Notes under the pieces: model-generated
Told to the model about the DNA's origin: nothing
The model's database searches: none
The model's input: the letters and a program-made list of their open reading frames with translations, nothing else
NCBI GenBank assembly: GCA_024640845.1
Contig: JAHEEE010000001.1
Span: 1-44,352, forward strand
DNA: 44,352 nucleotides
From: Myxococcales bacterium
GTDB taxonomy: Bacteria > Myxococcota_A > Polyangia > Polyangiales > Houyiibacteriaceae
Direction: 5' to 3'
Shown: positions 15,009-24,757 of the stretch, piece after piece
Position numbering within the stretch: the stretch's first letter is position 1
How the letters are laid out: each line of letters starts with the position of its first letter
Translations under genes and position numbers: made by a program

Positions 15009-16988
15009 TTGACCACAACGATTCAGAAGATCTTGGTAGCCAATCGAGGCGAAATCGCACGTCGCATCATGCGGACCTGCCGGAAGATGGGCATCTCCAC
15101 GGTTGCGGTCTACTCCGACGCGGACGCGGCTATGCCGTTCGTAGCCGAAGCCGACGAGGCGGTCCGGTTGGGGCCGGCTCCGAGCGCGGAGAGCTATCTG
15201 CGCATCGACAAGATTCTCGAAGCAGCCGCGTTGACCGGAAGCGACGCCATCCACCCCGGCTATGGCTTCCTCGCCGAGAACGCCGCATTTGCGGAAGCGT
15301 GCGCTGACGCTGGGGTGATCTTCATTGGCCCCACTGCCGATGCGATTCGCGCGATGGGGTCGAAGCGCGAGGCCAAAGCCCTCGTATCGAAGGCCGGGGT
15401 GCCGGTGATTCCCGGATACGACGGCGCGGACCAAGACCCAGGCGTGCTCGCCAAAAAAGCGGTAGAGGTCGGCTTCCCCGTTCTACTGAAAGCAAGCGCC
15501 GGCGGCGGTGGCAAGGGGATGAAGCTCGTTCGCGAAGAGGCCGGCCTCAGCGATGCCATTGCTTCGGCAGCTCGCGAAGGGCAGAGCTCGTTTGGCGACG
15601 GCACGCTGCTCGTTGAAAAGTACATCGATGACCCGCGCCACGTCGAGATCCAGATCCTCGGAGACAGCCACGGAAACCTCATCCACCTCAACGAGCGCGA
15701 ATGCTCGATTCAGCGGCGCCACCAGAAGATCATCGAGGAAGCGCCTTCTCCCGCGCTCGACGCGGCGCTCCGTAACAAGATGGGAGAAGCTGCGGTTCTA
15801 TGCGGCAAGGCGATCGGGTACCAAAACGCCGGGACGGTGGAGTTCATCCTGGCGCCTGATCGGAGCTTCTACTTCCTCGAGGTGAACACCCGCCTTCAGG
15901 TCGAGCATCCGATCACCGAATGCCTCACCGGGTTGGATCTCGTCGAGGAGCAGATTCGGGTTGCGCAGGGCGAGGAGCTTCGCACGACTCAAGAGGCGGT
16001 GCGCTTTGAAGGCGCCGCCCTCGAGGTTCGCCTCTACGCAGAAGACCCTTCTGCCGGGTTTCTTCCCCAAAGCGGCAAGGTGGTCGACTGGAATCTTCCT
16101 CGCGTCGAAGGCCTTCGGGTGGATAGTGGCGTCGAAACCGGGAGCGAAGTCGGCATTCACTATGATCCGATGCTGGCCAAGATCATCACCTCGGGCGAAA
16201 CGCGCGACATCGCGCTCCAACGCATGCGGCGCGCGCTCCGCTCGCTCAGTGTGCAAGGCCTGAAGACCAATCGGGAGTTCCTGCTTCGGGTTCTCGATCA
16301 TCCTGCCTTCGTCGCCGCAGAGATCGACACCCATTTCATCGAGCGTCACCTCGGGGACGGCCTCACCGACGAGTCCGCCGAGGTGAATGCAACGCGCGCT
16401 GCCGTCGTCGCAGCCCTCGCCGAGCAGCAGCAACGCGACTTGGAGCGCGAGCTCGTGCCAAACGTGCCGTCCGGGTGGCGCAACAACTACCACAGCCCGC
16501 AGTGGGTCGAGTACACCGTGGGCGAGCGTGACCTGCGGGTCGAGTACCGCCACCTCGGGGACGACCACTTCAGCGTATGGCTCGACGGAGAGGAGCGCGA
16601 CCTGCAGGTTGTTTCCTGGGAAGAGCCCTACCTGGTGTTCGAGGACGGCAGGCATCGACAGCGCGCGCGCGTCATCTTCGACGGCGCCCGCGTCTTCGTG
16701 CACAGCCCAAGCTTCGACGCCGCGCTTCAGCGCAAGCCGCGCTTCCCCGACAAGTCGCTCGCGATCCCGGCAGGGGGCTGCATCGCCCCAATGCCGGGGA
16801 AGGTGATCGAGCTCCGCGTCGCCGAGGGAGACACCGTGCAAGCCGGTCAGGTGCTGCTCATCATGGAAGCGATGAAGATGGAACACACCGTCACAGCGCC
16901 TCACGATGGCAGCGTGACGACCGTGTCCGTCGCAGCGGGCGATCAAGTCGACGCCGACGCGCTGCTCGCAGTCGTCGAGCAGCAATAG
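15009..16988 (+). CDS. acyl-CoA carboxylase biotin carboxylase/BCCP (alpha) subunit
   Basis: 659 residues from a TTG at 15009, chosen because GGGAG lies 10 bases upstream; an in-frame GTG at 14973 would overlap the previous gene. The N-terminus ILVANRGEIARRIM starts the biotin carboxylase domain; the ATP-grasp glycine loop is GGGGKGM, and the catalytic region holds NTRLQVEHPITE. A BT-like linker domain follows. The C-terminal biotinyl domain has the biotinylation motif EAMKMEH near residue 630. It carboxylates its own biotin with bicarbonate and ATP and passes CO2 to the beta subunit encoded just upstream. Confidence 0.93.
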   Translation: MTTTIQKILVANRGEIARRIMRTCRKMGISTVAVYSDADAAMPFVAEADEAVRLGPAPSAESYLRIDKILEAAALTGSDAIHPGYGFLAENAAFAEACADAGVIFIGPTADAIRAMGSKREAKALVSKAGVPVIPGYDGADQDPGVLAKKAVEVGFPVLLKASAGGGGKGMKLVREEAGLSDAIASAAREGQSSFGDGTLLVEKYIDDPRHVEIQILGDSHGNLIHLNERECSIQRRHQKIIEEAPSPALDAALRNKMGEAAVLCGKAIGYQNAGTVEFILAPDRSFYFLEVNTRLQVEHPITECLTGLDLVEEQIRVAQGEELRTTQEAVRFEGAALEVRLYAEDPSAGFLPQSGKVVDWNLPRVEGLRVDSGVETGSEVGIHYDPMLAKIITSGETRDIALQRMRRALRSLSVQGLKTNREFLLRVLDHPAFVAAEIDTHFIERHLGDGLTDESAEVNATRAAVVAALAEQQQRDLERELVPNVPSGWRNNYHSPQWVEYTVGERDLRVEYRHLGDDHFSVWLDGEERDLQVVSWEEPYLVFEDGRHRQRARVIFDGARVFVHSPSFDAALQRKPRFPDKSLAIPAGGCIAPMPGKVIELRVAEGDTVQAGQVLLIMEAMKMEHTVTAPHDGSVTTVSVAAGDQVDADALLAVVEQQ

Positions 16989-16995
16989 GCGTGAC

Positions 16996-18177
<1,182 letters not shown>

Positions 18178-18191
18178 GGCCAGTTCCTTCC

Positions 18192-18935
18192 TTAGAGCAC
18201 GTTCGCGAAGAATTCTCGGATCTTGGTTGAGTGTAAACGCATGATGTAGTGATCGAGAATCGGGACGACCGCCTCGATCATGATAGCGACCTTTTCGGGT
18301 GGCAGCTCGGAAAGCCGCGAAAAGACCAAGCGAACCTCTTCGTTGAGGAGCTCGGTGATCGCGTCTTGGTAGAGCGCCATGTCTTCCACTCGGAAGCCGA
18401 GCTCCGGCGTGAATCCGAGGGCCCGTACCTGGCCGAACACCTCGAAGATCCAGGCGTCTGCGGCCGCGATCCGAAGCTCGCCTTTCGACCGGGCTCCGCC
18501 AACCAACCCGAGCTCGAACGCACGCTCCACGTCGGCGGCGTCGATGCCCGTCTTGTCCGCGATTTCGCCCGGGGTGAGGGTGGGGCGCCGGTCGTCGCTG
18601 GTCTTGAGGGATTCCGCGAGCCGATCCTTGACGCCAGCAAGGAACGCGTGCTGCCGCGGGGAGAACACGCCGTCCTCGCCGTCGAAAAGGGCTTTGATCG
18701 CCTTGAGGGGCAAGAACTGCTCGTGTTGAAGCTTCTTGATCAGCCGCAGCCGCTCGATGTGCTCGTCGGTGTACCAAGCCATGTTGCGGCCGGTCTTGCG
18801 TCCTGGAGGCAACAAGCCTTGTTGGATGTAGAAGTGAATCGCCTGGCGCGGAAGCCCAGAGGCCTCGCAAAGATCCTTCATGCGAAAGGACCAACGCTCT
18901 TGATCCAGATCGAGTGGTTTGGCCGCGGACGTCAC
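18192..18935 (-). CDS. MerR-family transcriptional regulator
   Basis: 247 residues from a GTG at 18935 with GGAGGAG about 3 bases upstream. The N-terminal winged helix is MerR type: MKDLCEASGLPRQAIHFYIQQGLLPPG, then YTDEHIERLRLIKKLQ. The C-terminal half is long (about 150 residues) and lacks an obvious cysteine metal site, so it is not a mercury/copper sensor; it may sense a small molecule or partner protein. The start overlaps the stop of the ferredoxin reductase by four bases, and the diiron gene begins 14 bases after its stop. It probably controls this operon through the dyad at 20376-20393 (inference). Confidence 0.87.
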   Translation of the reverse strand: MTSAAKPLDLDQERWSFRMKDLCEASGLPRQAIHFYIQQGLLPPGRKTGRNMAWYTDEHIERLRLIKKLQHEQFLPLKAIKALFDGEDGVFSPRQHAFLAGVKDRLAESLKTSDDRRPTLTPGEIADKTGIDAADVERAFELGLVGGARSKGELRIAAADAWIFEVFGQVRALGFTPELGFRVEDMALYQDAITELLNEEVRLVFSRLSELPPEKVAIMIEAVVPILDHYIMRLHSTKIREFFANVL

Positions 18936-20341
18936 GACTCCTCCACCTCGACTCTGACCGCTCCGAGGGGACGCCCTACGCAGGCGAGCACGTACCCTTG
19001 CTCGCGCTCCGCCTGGCTCAAGCAATTCGGCTCCTCCATCTCGACCTGGCCGTCCTCGAGGCGAACACGGCATGCGCCGCAGCCGCCCATCGCGCAGGAA
19101 AACGGCATGTCGAGTCCTGCGGCGAGGCCTGCCTCGAGGATCGTCTGCCCTGCAGCGACCTGCACGCCGTGCTCGCGGCCCGCTCGTGAGACCACCACGC
19201 GCTCGGTCTTGCCGCTACCACGAGCGCCGGAACGCGCCTCGGGGCTCGTGAAGCGTTCCTCCGCGATGCGGCTTGCGGCAATGCCTCGGCCGGCCAGTAC
19301 GACGTGTGCGGCCTCCATCATGGGCGTCGGGCCGCAGATGAAATAGCGCTGAAGGCCATCGTCCTCGATCTGAAGGGCCCGGAGCCGCGACTCGAGGATC
19401 TCAACGGTGAGCAGCCCGCGCTCCCCGGTCCACCACTCCGGGGGATCTTCGAGGACGTGGTCGACCGTCAATCGATCGCCGAACTCCTCGCACAACGCGC
19501 TTAGCCGGTCGCGGAAGATCACATCGTCCCATCCGCGATTGCCGTAGATCAAGGTCACCCGGCTGTCGCGCTCGACGCGCAGGACCGTCTCCAAAATGCT
19601 CATGATCGGCGTGATACCGCTGCCGCCCGCGATCATCACGAGATGCCGCTGGTTTACGGCCCGAGGTTCGACTGTGAAGCTGCCGGACGGGCCCAGCACC
19701 TTCAGCTCGGCGCCTTCGGCGATCGTGTCGTTCAGCAGATTGCTCGCTCGACCATCTTGGATGCGCTTGACCGTGATGTGCCGCGGGACGTCCGGCAGGC
19801 TCGGGCTTGCCAACGAGTACGCGCGGCGCAGTCGTTGGCCGTCGACTTCGACGTCGATGCTCAGAAACTGTCCAGGCTGAAACTCCAACGGGGAGCCGTC
19901 CTCTTCGGTCAGGTAGATCGACACGGCGTCGTCGGTCTCTCGCACGACGTTCACGACCCTGAGCGGTCGAACCATGTTGGGGGTCTTGCGGGGGAGCGAA
20001 ACCACGTCGCCTGCGGCGGGGCGAGGGCGTTCGATCAACGGTGGAGGGGTCTTGCCGAGAACCAAGCGACTGCCGAGCATGCTCAGATCGCGCCCTGCAG
20101 CGCGGAGCCTTTCGGCGAGACCTCGCGGCAGGAGGCCTAGTGGATCCAGCTCAGCGAGCGGCTGCGGTGCCGAGGCTTCGGACACGAGTGGTGAAGGCGC
20201 CCGACCGCTCGTTCGATCGATCAGCATTCGTGCGTCGAGCCGGGCTTGTTCGATCCACGGCGTGAACGCCTTGGGCAGTGCCCGCGCCGCCAGTGCGGCG
20301 GCTGCGTCGAGCCGACCGGCGCGGCGGCGATGTTCCTCCAT
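18932..20341 (-). CDS. ferredoxin--NAD(P)H oxidoreductase with C-terminal 2Fe-2S domain
   Basis: 469 residues. A roughly 120-residue N-terminal extension of no clear family precedes an FNR module: FAD motif RAYSLAS (about 173-179), NAD(P)-binding IAGGSGITP (about 235) and CGPTPMM. A plant-type ferredoxin domain closes the protein with SCAMGGCGAC (CxxxxCxxC) and the fourth cysteine in LACVG. The order FNR then Fdx is that of PaaE and phenol-hydroxylase reductases. It should pass electrons from NAD(P)H via FAD and 2Fe-2S to the diiron enzyme encoded downstream. The ATG at 20341 is used; an in-frame TTG at 20377 overlaps the upstream dyad. Confidence 0.92.
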   Translation of the reverse strand: MEEHRRRAGRLDAAAALAARALPKAFTPWIEQARLDARMLIDRTSGRAPSPLVSEASAPQPLAELDPLGLLPRGLAERLRAAGRDLSMLGSRLVLGKTPPPLIERPRPAAGDVVSLPRKTPNMVRPLRVVNVVRETDDAVSIYLTEEDGSPLEFQPGQFLSIDVEVDGQRLRRAYSLASPSLPDVPRHITVKRIQDGRASNLLNDTIAEGAELKVLGPSGSFTVEPRAVNQRHLVMIAGGSGITPIMSILETVLRVERDSRVTLIYGNRGWDDVIFRDRLSALCEEFGDRLTVDHVLEDPPEWWTGERGLLTVEILESRLRALQIEDDGLQRYFICGPTPMMEAAHVVLAGRGIAASRIAEERFTSPEARSGARGSGKTERVVVSRAGREHGVQVAAGQTILEAGLAAGLDMPFSCAMGGCGACRVRLEDGQVEMEEPNCLSQAEREQGYVLACVGRPLGAVRVEVEES

Positions 20342-20375
20342 GACGAGCAGAGTGCCGAACGAGGGACTTGGTGTC

Positions 20376-20393
20376 AAGTGTGACTAGACACTT
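20376..20393. promoter_or_regulatory. operator-like inverted repeat between two divergent operons
   Basis: AAGTGT and ACACTT are perfect 6-bp arms around a 6-bp centre. The site sits 35 bases before the ferredoxin-reductase ATG (minus) and 34 bases before the sulfurtransferase ATG (plus). On the minus strand it overlaps a TTGACA hexamer. It is well placed for a regulator, such as the MerR protein of the operon, to control one or both directions. Confidence 0.5.
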
Positions 20394-20396
20394 TAC

Positions 20397-20402
20397 TACA
20401 AT
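20397..20402 (+). promoter_or_regulatory. possible -10 box of the sulfurtransferase operon
   Basis: TACAAT differs from the consensus TATAAT at one base and lies 24 bases before the ATG at 20427. No good -35 hexamer is present at standard distance; the dyad at 20376-20393 occupies that position, which would fit repression or activator dependence. TATAGT at 20410-20415 is an alternative. Confidence 0.3.
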
Positions 20403-20426
20403 GCCGCGCTATAGTCCAAGGCACCA

Positions 20427-21257
20427 ATGCTTTCCGGGCCGGTCATCTCCGCGGAGCAGGCGCTCCCGCTACTGTCGGAAGCGGTCGTCCTCGATGCCCG
20501 AGCCGGATCCGGCGCCCGCGCAGCCTACCGCGAGGCGCATATCCAAGGGGCCTGGTATATCGACTTGGAGAGCGACCTCTCCGAGGCCGGCGATCCGCGG
20601 TCGGGAGGCCGCCATCCGCTGCCGCCGCTCGACCGATGGTGCCAGCGGGTTGGTGCATGGGGGATCACGCCTTCGACGCCGGTCCTGATCTACGACGCTG
20701 TCAACAGCGGTATGGCGGCTGCACGCGCCTGGTGGATGCTCGACGCGTTGGGTCACCAACTCATCGCGGTCGTCGACGGAGGGTTGGCCGCGTTGCAGAT
20801 GGCGGGTGCGCCAATCGAGAGCGGAGAAGCACCGCGCACCAGTCCTCGCGTGTCCTATCCGGCGCGCACCCCAAGCTGGCCAACCGTCGATGCGAGCTTC
20901 GTCGACCGTGTACGCGCTGATGTTGCGTGGCGTGTGATCGACGCGAGGGCCCCCGAACGCTACGCGGGTACGTTGGAGCCGATCGACCCCGTAGCGGGCC
21001 ACATCCCCGGTGCATACAACCTCTACTGGCAGACCCAAGTCGATGAAGCTGGCAGGCTCGTCGACCGATCGCTGCTTCGCGCGCGCTACGCTGAAATCCT
21101 TCGCGACGTACCACCCGAGCGAGTGGTTTGCTATTGCGGCTCCGGTGTCACCGCCTGTCACTTGTTACTCGCAATGTCCGCATGCGGCTTGCGCGGCGCG
21201 AAACTCTACGTCGGTTCGTGGAGCGAATGGTGCCGCGCGCGCGAAGGTGCTATCTGA
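20427..21257 (+). CDS. sulfurtransferase, 3-mercaptopyruvate/thiosulfate type (two rhodanese domains)
   Basis: 276 residues, typical of SseA-type enzymes. The N-terminal inactive rhodanese domain includes VVLDARAG, HIQGAWYIDLE and the connecting VVDGGLAAL. The C-terminal catalytic domain has VIDARAPERYAG, DPVAGHIPGAYN and the active-site loop CGSGVTAC. The loop CGSGV, rather than the CRKGV of rhodanese, points to 3-mercaptopyruvate as sulfur donor. It works in the cytoplasm in sulfur relay or detoxification. It opens a plus-strand operon with a thioesterase and a TANGO2-like gene. Confidence 0.92.
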   Translation: MLSGPVISAEQALPLLSEAVVLDARAGSGARAAYREAHIQGAWYIDLESDLSEAGDPRSGGRHPLPPLDRWCQRVGAWGITPSTPVLIYDAVNSGMAAARAWWMLDALGHQLIAVVDGGLAALQMAGAPIESGEAPRTSPRVSYPARTPSWPTVDASFVDRVRADVAWRVIDARAPERYAGTLEPIDPVAGHIPGAYNLYWQTQVDEAGRLVDRSLLRARYAEILRDVPPERVVCYCGSGVTACHLLLAMSACGLRGAKLYVGSWSEWCRAREGAI

Positions 21258-21262
21258 GTCGG

Positions 21263-22066
21263 GTGACGAACGCGGTTTGGCAGTTCCCATTGATGTTGCC
21301 TCGAAACGCGTTCACAGCGCGCGAGGAGCCGCGAGCGGGAGACATCTGGCGGCTCTGCCAAGATGCAGCGACCTTGGCGTCGATTCGCTCGGGTTGGCCA
21401 CCTTCCAGATTCCACGATGAGAAGGTCGCGTTCATCGTCTACCGCATGACGATGATACACGACGTCCCGACCCCCTACGGAGCGGTTCTCGACGCGCAAA
21501 CCTGGGTGTCGAGGTTGCGTCGCCGGACCCTCAGCACGCGCGAAGTGCGTATCCGGATGGGCGGACGACGTGTTGCTGCGGCGACGCAGGAGTGGGTCCA
21601 CGTCGACTTCGAGACACTCAAGCCGAAACAGGGGTCGCACGAAGCCACGGCCGCTTTCCCGGAGACGGACATCGAGCCATCGATTGAGCTCCCGGAGTTC
21701 GAAAGCTCGCCCGGCGCATCGAACGAGCTTCGCTTCGACATGTGGCAGACTTGGGCCGACCCGCTCGCGCATGCGAATCACCCGGCGTACGTGGACTGGT
21801 GCGACGAAGCGACCAGTCGGCATATGGATGCCGCGGGTATCGATCCCGTGTTGCTTCGGCCCATCGCGGAGCGGGTGAGCTTCAAGAGCGCCGTGTTGCC
21901 CGGTGAGGAGGTCGTCCTGCAGACGAAGCGCATCGGCGTCATGGGCGCTGAAGTGGTCGTGTTGCACCACCACTTGGAGACTCCGCGAGGTCCAGCCGCC
22001 GAAGCGACGACAGTGCGCGGCTTGGCGAACGGAAGTGGTGAAGCACTCGTTTCGGCGTGGCGCTGA
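21263..22066 (+). CDS. acyl-CoA/acyl-ACP thioesterase-like protein (double hotdog)
   Basis: 267 residues from a GTG at 21263, six bases after the sulfurtransferase stop; an in-frame ATG at 21227 would overlap that gene by 31 bases. Two hotdog-like halves are visible: the first has FTAREEPRAGDIWRLCQDAA and long strands, the second the 4HBT signature WADPLAHANHPAYVDWCDEA with the PGEEVVLQTKRIG strand. This is the layout of acyl-ACP thioesterase-like proteins. It would release a free acid from an acyl thioester; the chain-length preference is unknown. Confidence 0.75.
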   Translation: MTNAVWQFPLMLPRNAFTAREEPRAGDIWRLCQDAATLASIRSGWPPSRFHDEKVAFIVYRMTMIHDVPTPYGAVLDAQTWVSRLRRRTLSTREVRIRMGGRRVAAATQEWVHVDFETLKPKQGSHEATAAFPETDIEPSIELPEFESSPGASNELRFDMWQTWADPLAHANHPAYVDWCDEATSRHMDAAGIDPVLLRPIAERVSFKSAVLPGEEVVLQTKRIGVMGAEVVVLHHHLETPRGPAAEATTVRGLANGSGEALVSAWR

Positions 22067-22067
22067 C

Positions 22068-22865
22068 ATGTGTACTCTGATCGTTCGCCACGGGTTGGAC
22101 GAGTGGTGCTCGACGTTGATCGCAGCGAATCGGGACGAGTTCTACGATCGGCCTGCAAGTGGTCCCATGGTGCTCTGCGAGACACCGCGTATCGTCGGAG
22201 GGCGTGACGAACGCGCCGGCGGCACCTGGTTCGCGATGACGCCCAAGGGGGTCTTCGTCGGCCTCACCAATCAGCGGAGCTTCGGCGCGCGCGATGATGC
22301 TCTTCGTTCCCGCGGATCGCTGGTCATCGAGGCCCTGAGTGCGGGCACGTTCGAAGGCGTGAGGCGATACCTCGAGCAGGTCGACGCCCGCGCGTTCAAC
22401 GAATTCAACATCATCTTTGGGGACGGAGATCAGGTATACGCCGCGTACGGGAGGAGAAGCGCGCGTGCCGTCGAGCTCGAGCCGCTCGGCCCCGGCGTGC
22501 ACGTCCTTTGCAACGATCGGCTTGGCTCGCCAGAGTTCCCGAAGGCTGACGAGGCACGCGTCAAGGTCGAGTCGATCGTATCCGCTCCCTGGCACGAGCT
22601 CGAACCGCGGTTGATCGAGGTGTTGAGCGATCGCTCACTACCCAACCCCGAAGTGCTGCCACCAGTGCCCCCCGATGCGCCGTTCGATGCTGAGCTCGCG
22701 CGCCAACTACAAGCGATTTGTGTAAAGACTCCGGTATACGGCACGGTCTCGGCCACTTTGGCTGCATTGAGCCCCGGTCGCGTGGAGCACTACGCGTTTT
22801 GTGATACCGCGCCGGACCAGGGTGAGTTCGACGATGTGACCCACCTCCTTCACAGCGGCAGATGA
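22068..22865 (+). CDS. TANGO2-like NRDE family protein
   Basis: 265 residues. It begins MCTLIV and has the family-naming motif ANRDEFYDRP near residue 20, then GGRDERAGGTWFAMTPKGVFVGLTNQR, all typical of TANGO2/NRDE proteins. The N-terminal cysteine following the initiator methionine is the conserved Ntn-hydrolase-like residue. In eukaryotes TANGO2 is linked to lipid and haem/acyl-CoA homeostasis; the bacterial biochemistry is unsettled. It follows the thioesterase stop by one base, supporting a common acyl-metabolism role (inference). Confidence 0.87.
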   Translation: MCTLIVRHGLDEWCSTLIAANRDEFYDRPASGPMVLCETPRIVGGRDERAGGTWFAMTPKGVFVGLTNQRSFGARDDALRSRGSLVIEALSAGTFEGVRRYLEQVDARAFNEFNIIFGDGDQVYAAYGRRSARAVELEPLGPGVHVLCNDRLGSPEFPKADEARVKVESIVSAPWHELEPRLIEVLSDRSLPNPEVLPPVPPDAPFDAELARQLQAICVKTPVYGTVSATLAALSPGRVEHYAFCDTAPDQGEFDDVTHLLHSGR

Positions 22866-22898
22866 ACCCTGCTGCAGCCTCGACCGGGGGGCTCGCGC

Positions 22899-23750
22899 TC
22901 ACAAGTGGCGCTCCTCGAAGGTGTCGCATTGGCTCACGTCGCCTAATTCGTAGCCTCGCTTGAACCACCTCACCCGTTGAGCCGAGCTTCCGTGTGTGAA
23001 CGATTCCGGAGTCACATATCCCTGCGCTTGTCGCTGCAACCGATCGTCGCCGATGGCGCTCGCTGCGTTCAGTCCTTCCTCGATGTCTCCGCTCTCCAGC
23101 AGATTGCGCGTACGGTCGGCGTGGAAAGCCCAAATACCTGCGAAGCAGTCCGCTTGGAGCTCCTGCCGGACCGAAAGCTGGTTCGCTTCGACGTCACTCA
23201 CGCGAGACTTCTCGCGATGAACCTTTTGCGAGATCCCCACCAAGGTCTGCACGTGATGGCCAACCTCGTGCGCAATGACGTATGCCTGAGCGAAATCTCC
23301 GGGCGCCCTGAAACGATTTTGGAGGTCGGAGTAGAAGCTCAGGTCGATATATACTTTCTGATCCCTCGGACAGTAGAAAGGCCCCACTGCCGCTTGGGCG
23401 AGGCCGCACGCCGATTGCACGGCTCCGCTGAAGAGGACCAGAGTGGGCTTGGCGTAGCTGCGCCCAGCGGCTCGGAAGATATCGCTCCATGTATCCTCCG
23501 TATCCGCCAGGACCACCGACACGAACTGCGCTTGCTCGTCCTCGAGCGCACGCTGCCGAGGCGTCCGGGTCGGAGATGCCCTTTGCTGGGTTTCCACAGC
23601 TTCCAGCAGTGTGCCTGGATCGACGCCCAAGAAGAGTCCGACGCCTATCAGCAACACTAGCCCGATCCCACCGCCTGCAAGCTTGGGTCCCGCACCTACC
23701 CCACGCCTATCTTCGACGTGAGCGCTCTGCTTTCTACCTTTCCAGCGCAA
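22899..23750 (-). CDS. membrane-anchored neutral zinc metallopeptidase (YpfJ-like)
   Basis: 283 residues. I start at the TTG at 23750: GGAGGG lies 6 bases upstream and the protein then begins MRWKGRKQSAHVEDRRG, the usual N-terminus of this family; an in-frame TTG seven codons earlier has no such support. One transmembrane helix lies at about residues 26-42. The zinc motif is AHEVGHH (residues 160-166) with the downstream glutamate probably in QELQADCFAG. Substrate unknown. It ends 33 bases from the convergent TANGO2 gene. Confidence 0.88.
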   Translation of the reverse strand: MRWKGRKQSAHVEDRRGVGAGPKLAGGGIGLVLLIGVGLFLGVDPGTLLEAVETQQRASPTRTPRQRALEDEQAQFVSVVLADTEDTWSDIFRAAGRSYAKPTLVLFSGAVQSACGLAQAAVGPFYCPRDQKVYIDLSFYSDLQNRFRAPGDFAQAYVIAHEVGHHVQTLVGISQKVHREKSRVSDVEANQLSVRQELQADCFAGIWAFHADRTRNLLESGDIEEGLNAASAIGDDRLQRQAQGYVTPESFTHGSSAQRVRWFKRGYELGDVSQCDTFEERHL

Positions 23751-23782
23751 CTGATCCCTCCGTCCCGCCAACCAGACGGTGG

Positions 23783-24619
23783 TTACGGGCAGGCGCCGCC
23801 CTGCTTGATCGAAACGCCCGCTGCGTGTGCCGAACAGGCGTTCGAATACGTCTTATCGTCACAACCGCACACTGGGTTGTAATCCGCCGTGCAAGCCTGA
23901 GGCCTAGCCTGGCAGGTCCCCGGCTTGTTGGTCGCTCCGCATTTCGCAGGCTGGGGGTAATTGCAGAAAAGACCGGTCGCGCAGTCGCCTTGTCCCGGAG
24001 CGCCGCACTTGGCGCCGGCAGCGCCCGCAGCAGCTTTGGCGCTGTCTTGGCACAGGCCTCGATGGCGGATCGACGCGCCATGAGAGTGCGCGACACAATC
24101 GTTGCTGTAGTTGCGGCCGTCGCAGCCGCACACCGGGGCCCACTCCTTGGTGCACACGGTAGGCTTGCGCGTGCATTCGCCAGGCGTCGACACTTCGCCG
24201 CAGTACTGCGCTTCACTGTACTCACAGAAGAATCCTTCGGCGCACATGGCCGCGGCGCCACCGGGGCCGCAGCTACCGAGGGCGGCACCGGGCGGCGTCG
24301 AACATTCGCCCGCGCGCCGCGGCGAGACACCGTGCGAATGCGCGACGCAGATGTTGACGTAGGTTCGGCCGTCACAACCGCAGATTGGGCTATAGTCCTT
24401 TGTGCACGTCGAGGGCATTGGAAAACAAGCGCCAGTCGCGCCAGTCTCCCCACACTCGGCCGTCGGCCCGTAGTGGCAAACGAACCCCTCGGCACACGTC
24501 GCACCGGCAGCTCGGCTGCATTCACCGCTAGGCCGATCCGGGTAGCGCGCCGGCTCGCTTTCCTTTGCGCACGAAACCAACAACCCAAAGCAGAGGACAA
24601 CCATCGATACTCGCGCCAT
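23783..24619 (-). CDS. lipoprotein with three Kazal-type domains
   Basis: 278 residues with a lipoprotein signal (lipobox LVSC, cysteine 17). The mature part is three repeats of about 73-75 residues (about 34-106, 116-190, 205-277). Each has a cysteine-rich N-terminal piece (CAEGFxCxY... CGE) and a Kazal domain (CTKxxxPVCGCDGRTYxNxCxAHxxGV). Kazal domains commonly inhibit serine proteases, and such repeats occur in myxobacterial-type genomes. The P1 regions differ (DYSPI, EWAPV, DYNPV). It should sit on the cell envelope. No strong ribosome site is seen; an ATG at 24604 is an alternative start but leaves only about 11 residues before the lipobox cysteine. Confidence 0.88.
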   Translation of the reverse strand: MARVSMVVLCFGLLVSCAKESEPARYPDRPSGECSRAAGATCAEGFVCHYGPTAECGETGATGACFPMPSTCTKDYSPICGCDGRTYVNICVAHSHGVSPRRAGECSTPPGAALGSCGPGGAAAMCAEGFFCEYSEAQYCGEVSTPGECTRKPTVCTKEWAPVCGCDGRNYSNDCVAHSHGASIRHRGLCQDSAKAAAGAAGAKCGAPGQGDCATGLFCNYPQPAKCGATNKPGTCQARPQACTADYNPVCGCDDKTYSNACSAHAAGVSIKQGGACP

Positions 24620-24757
24620 GAGTAGGTAGTTATCGCTGAAGACCGAGCGAGGCAAGTCCCCCCGCAAAGCGTCGGCCCATAAAGCGGATGCTTCACACCG
24701 CCCACGGGCCTTCGTCGTCAGCGCGGAGCCCCGTGGTGACGAAGTCACTCTATGGGG

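Noticed and set aside
15798-16985. Long open frame antisense to the biotin carboxylase gene
   Set aside because: Its composition is that of GC-rich antisense shadow; the plus strand encodes a complete family protein with catalytic and biotin motifs.
18178-18894. 240-residue N-terminal extension of the diiron protein
   Set aside because: The strong ribosome site before the ATG at 18177 and the in-place MerR gene on the same strand in another frame show it is shadow.
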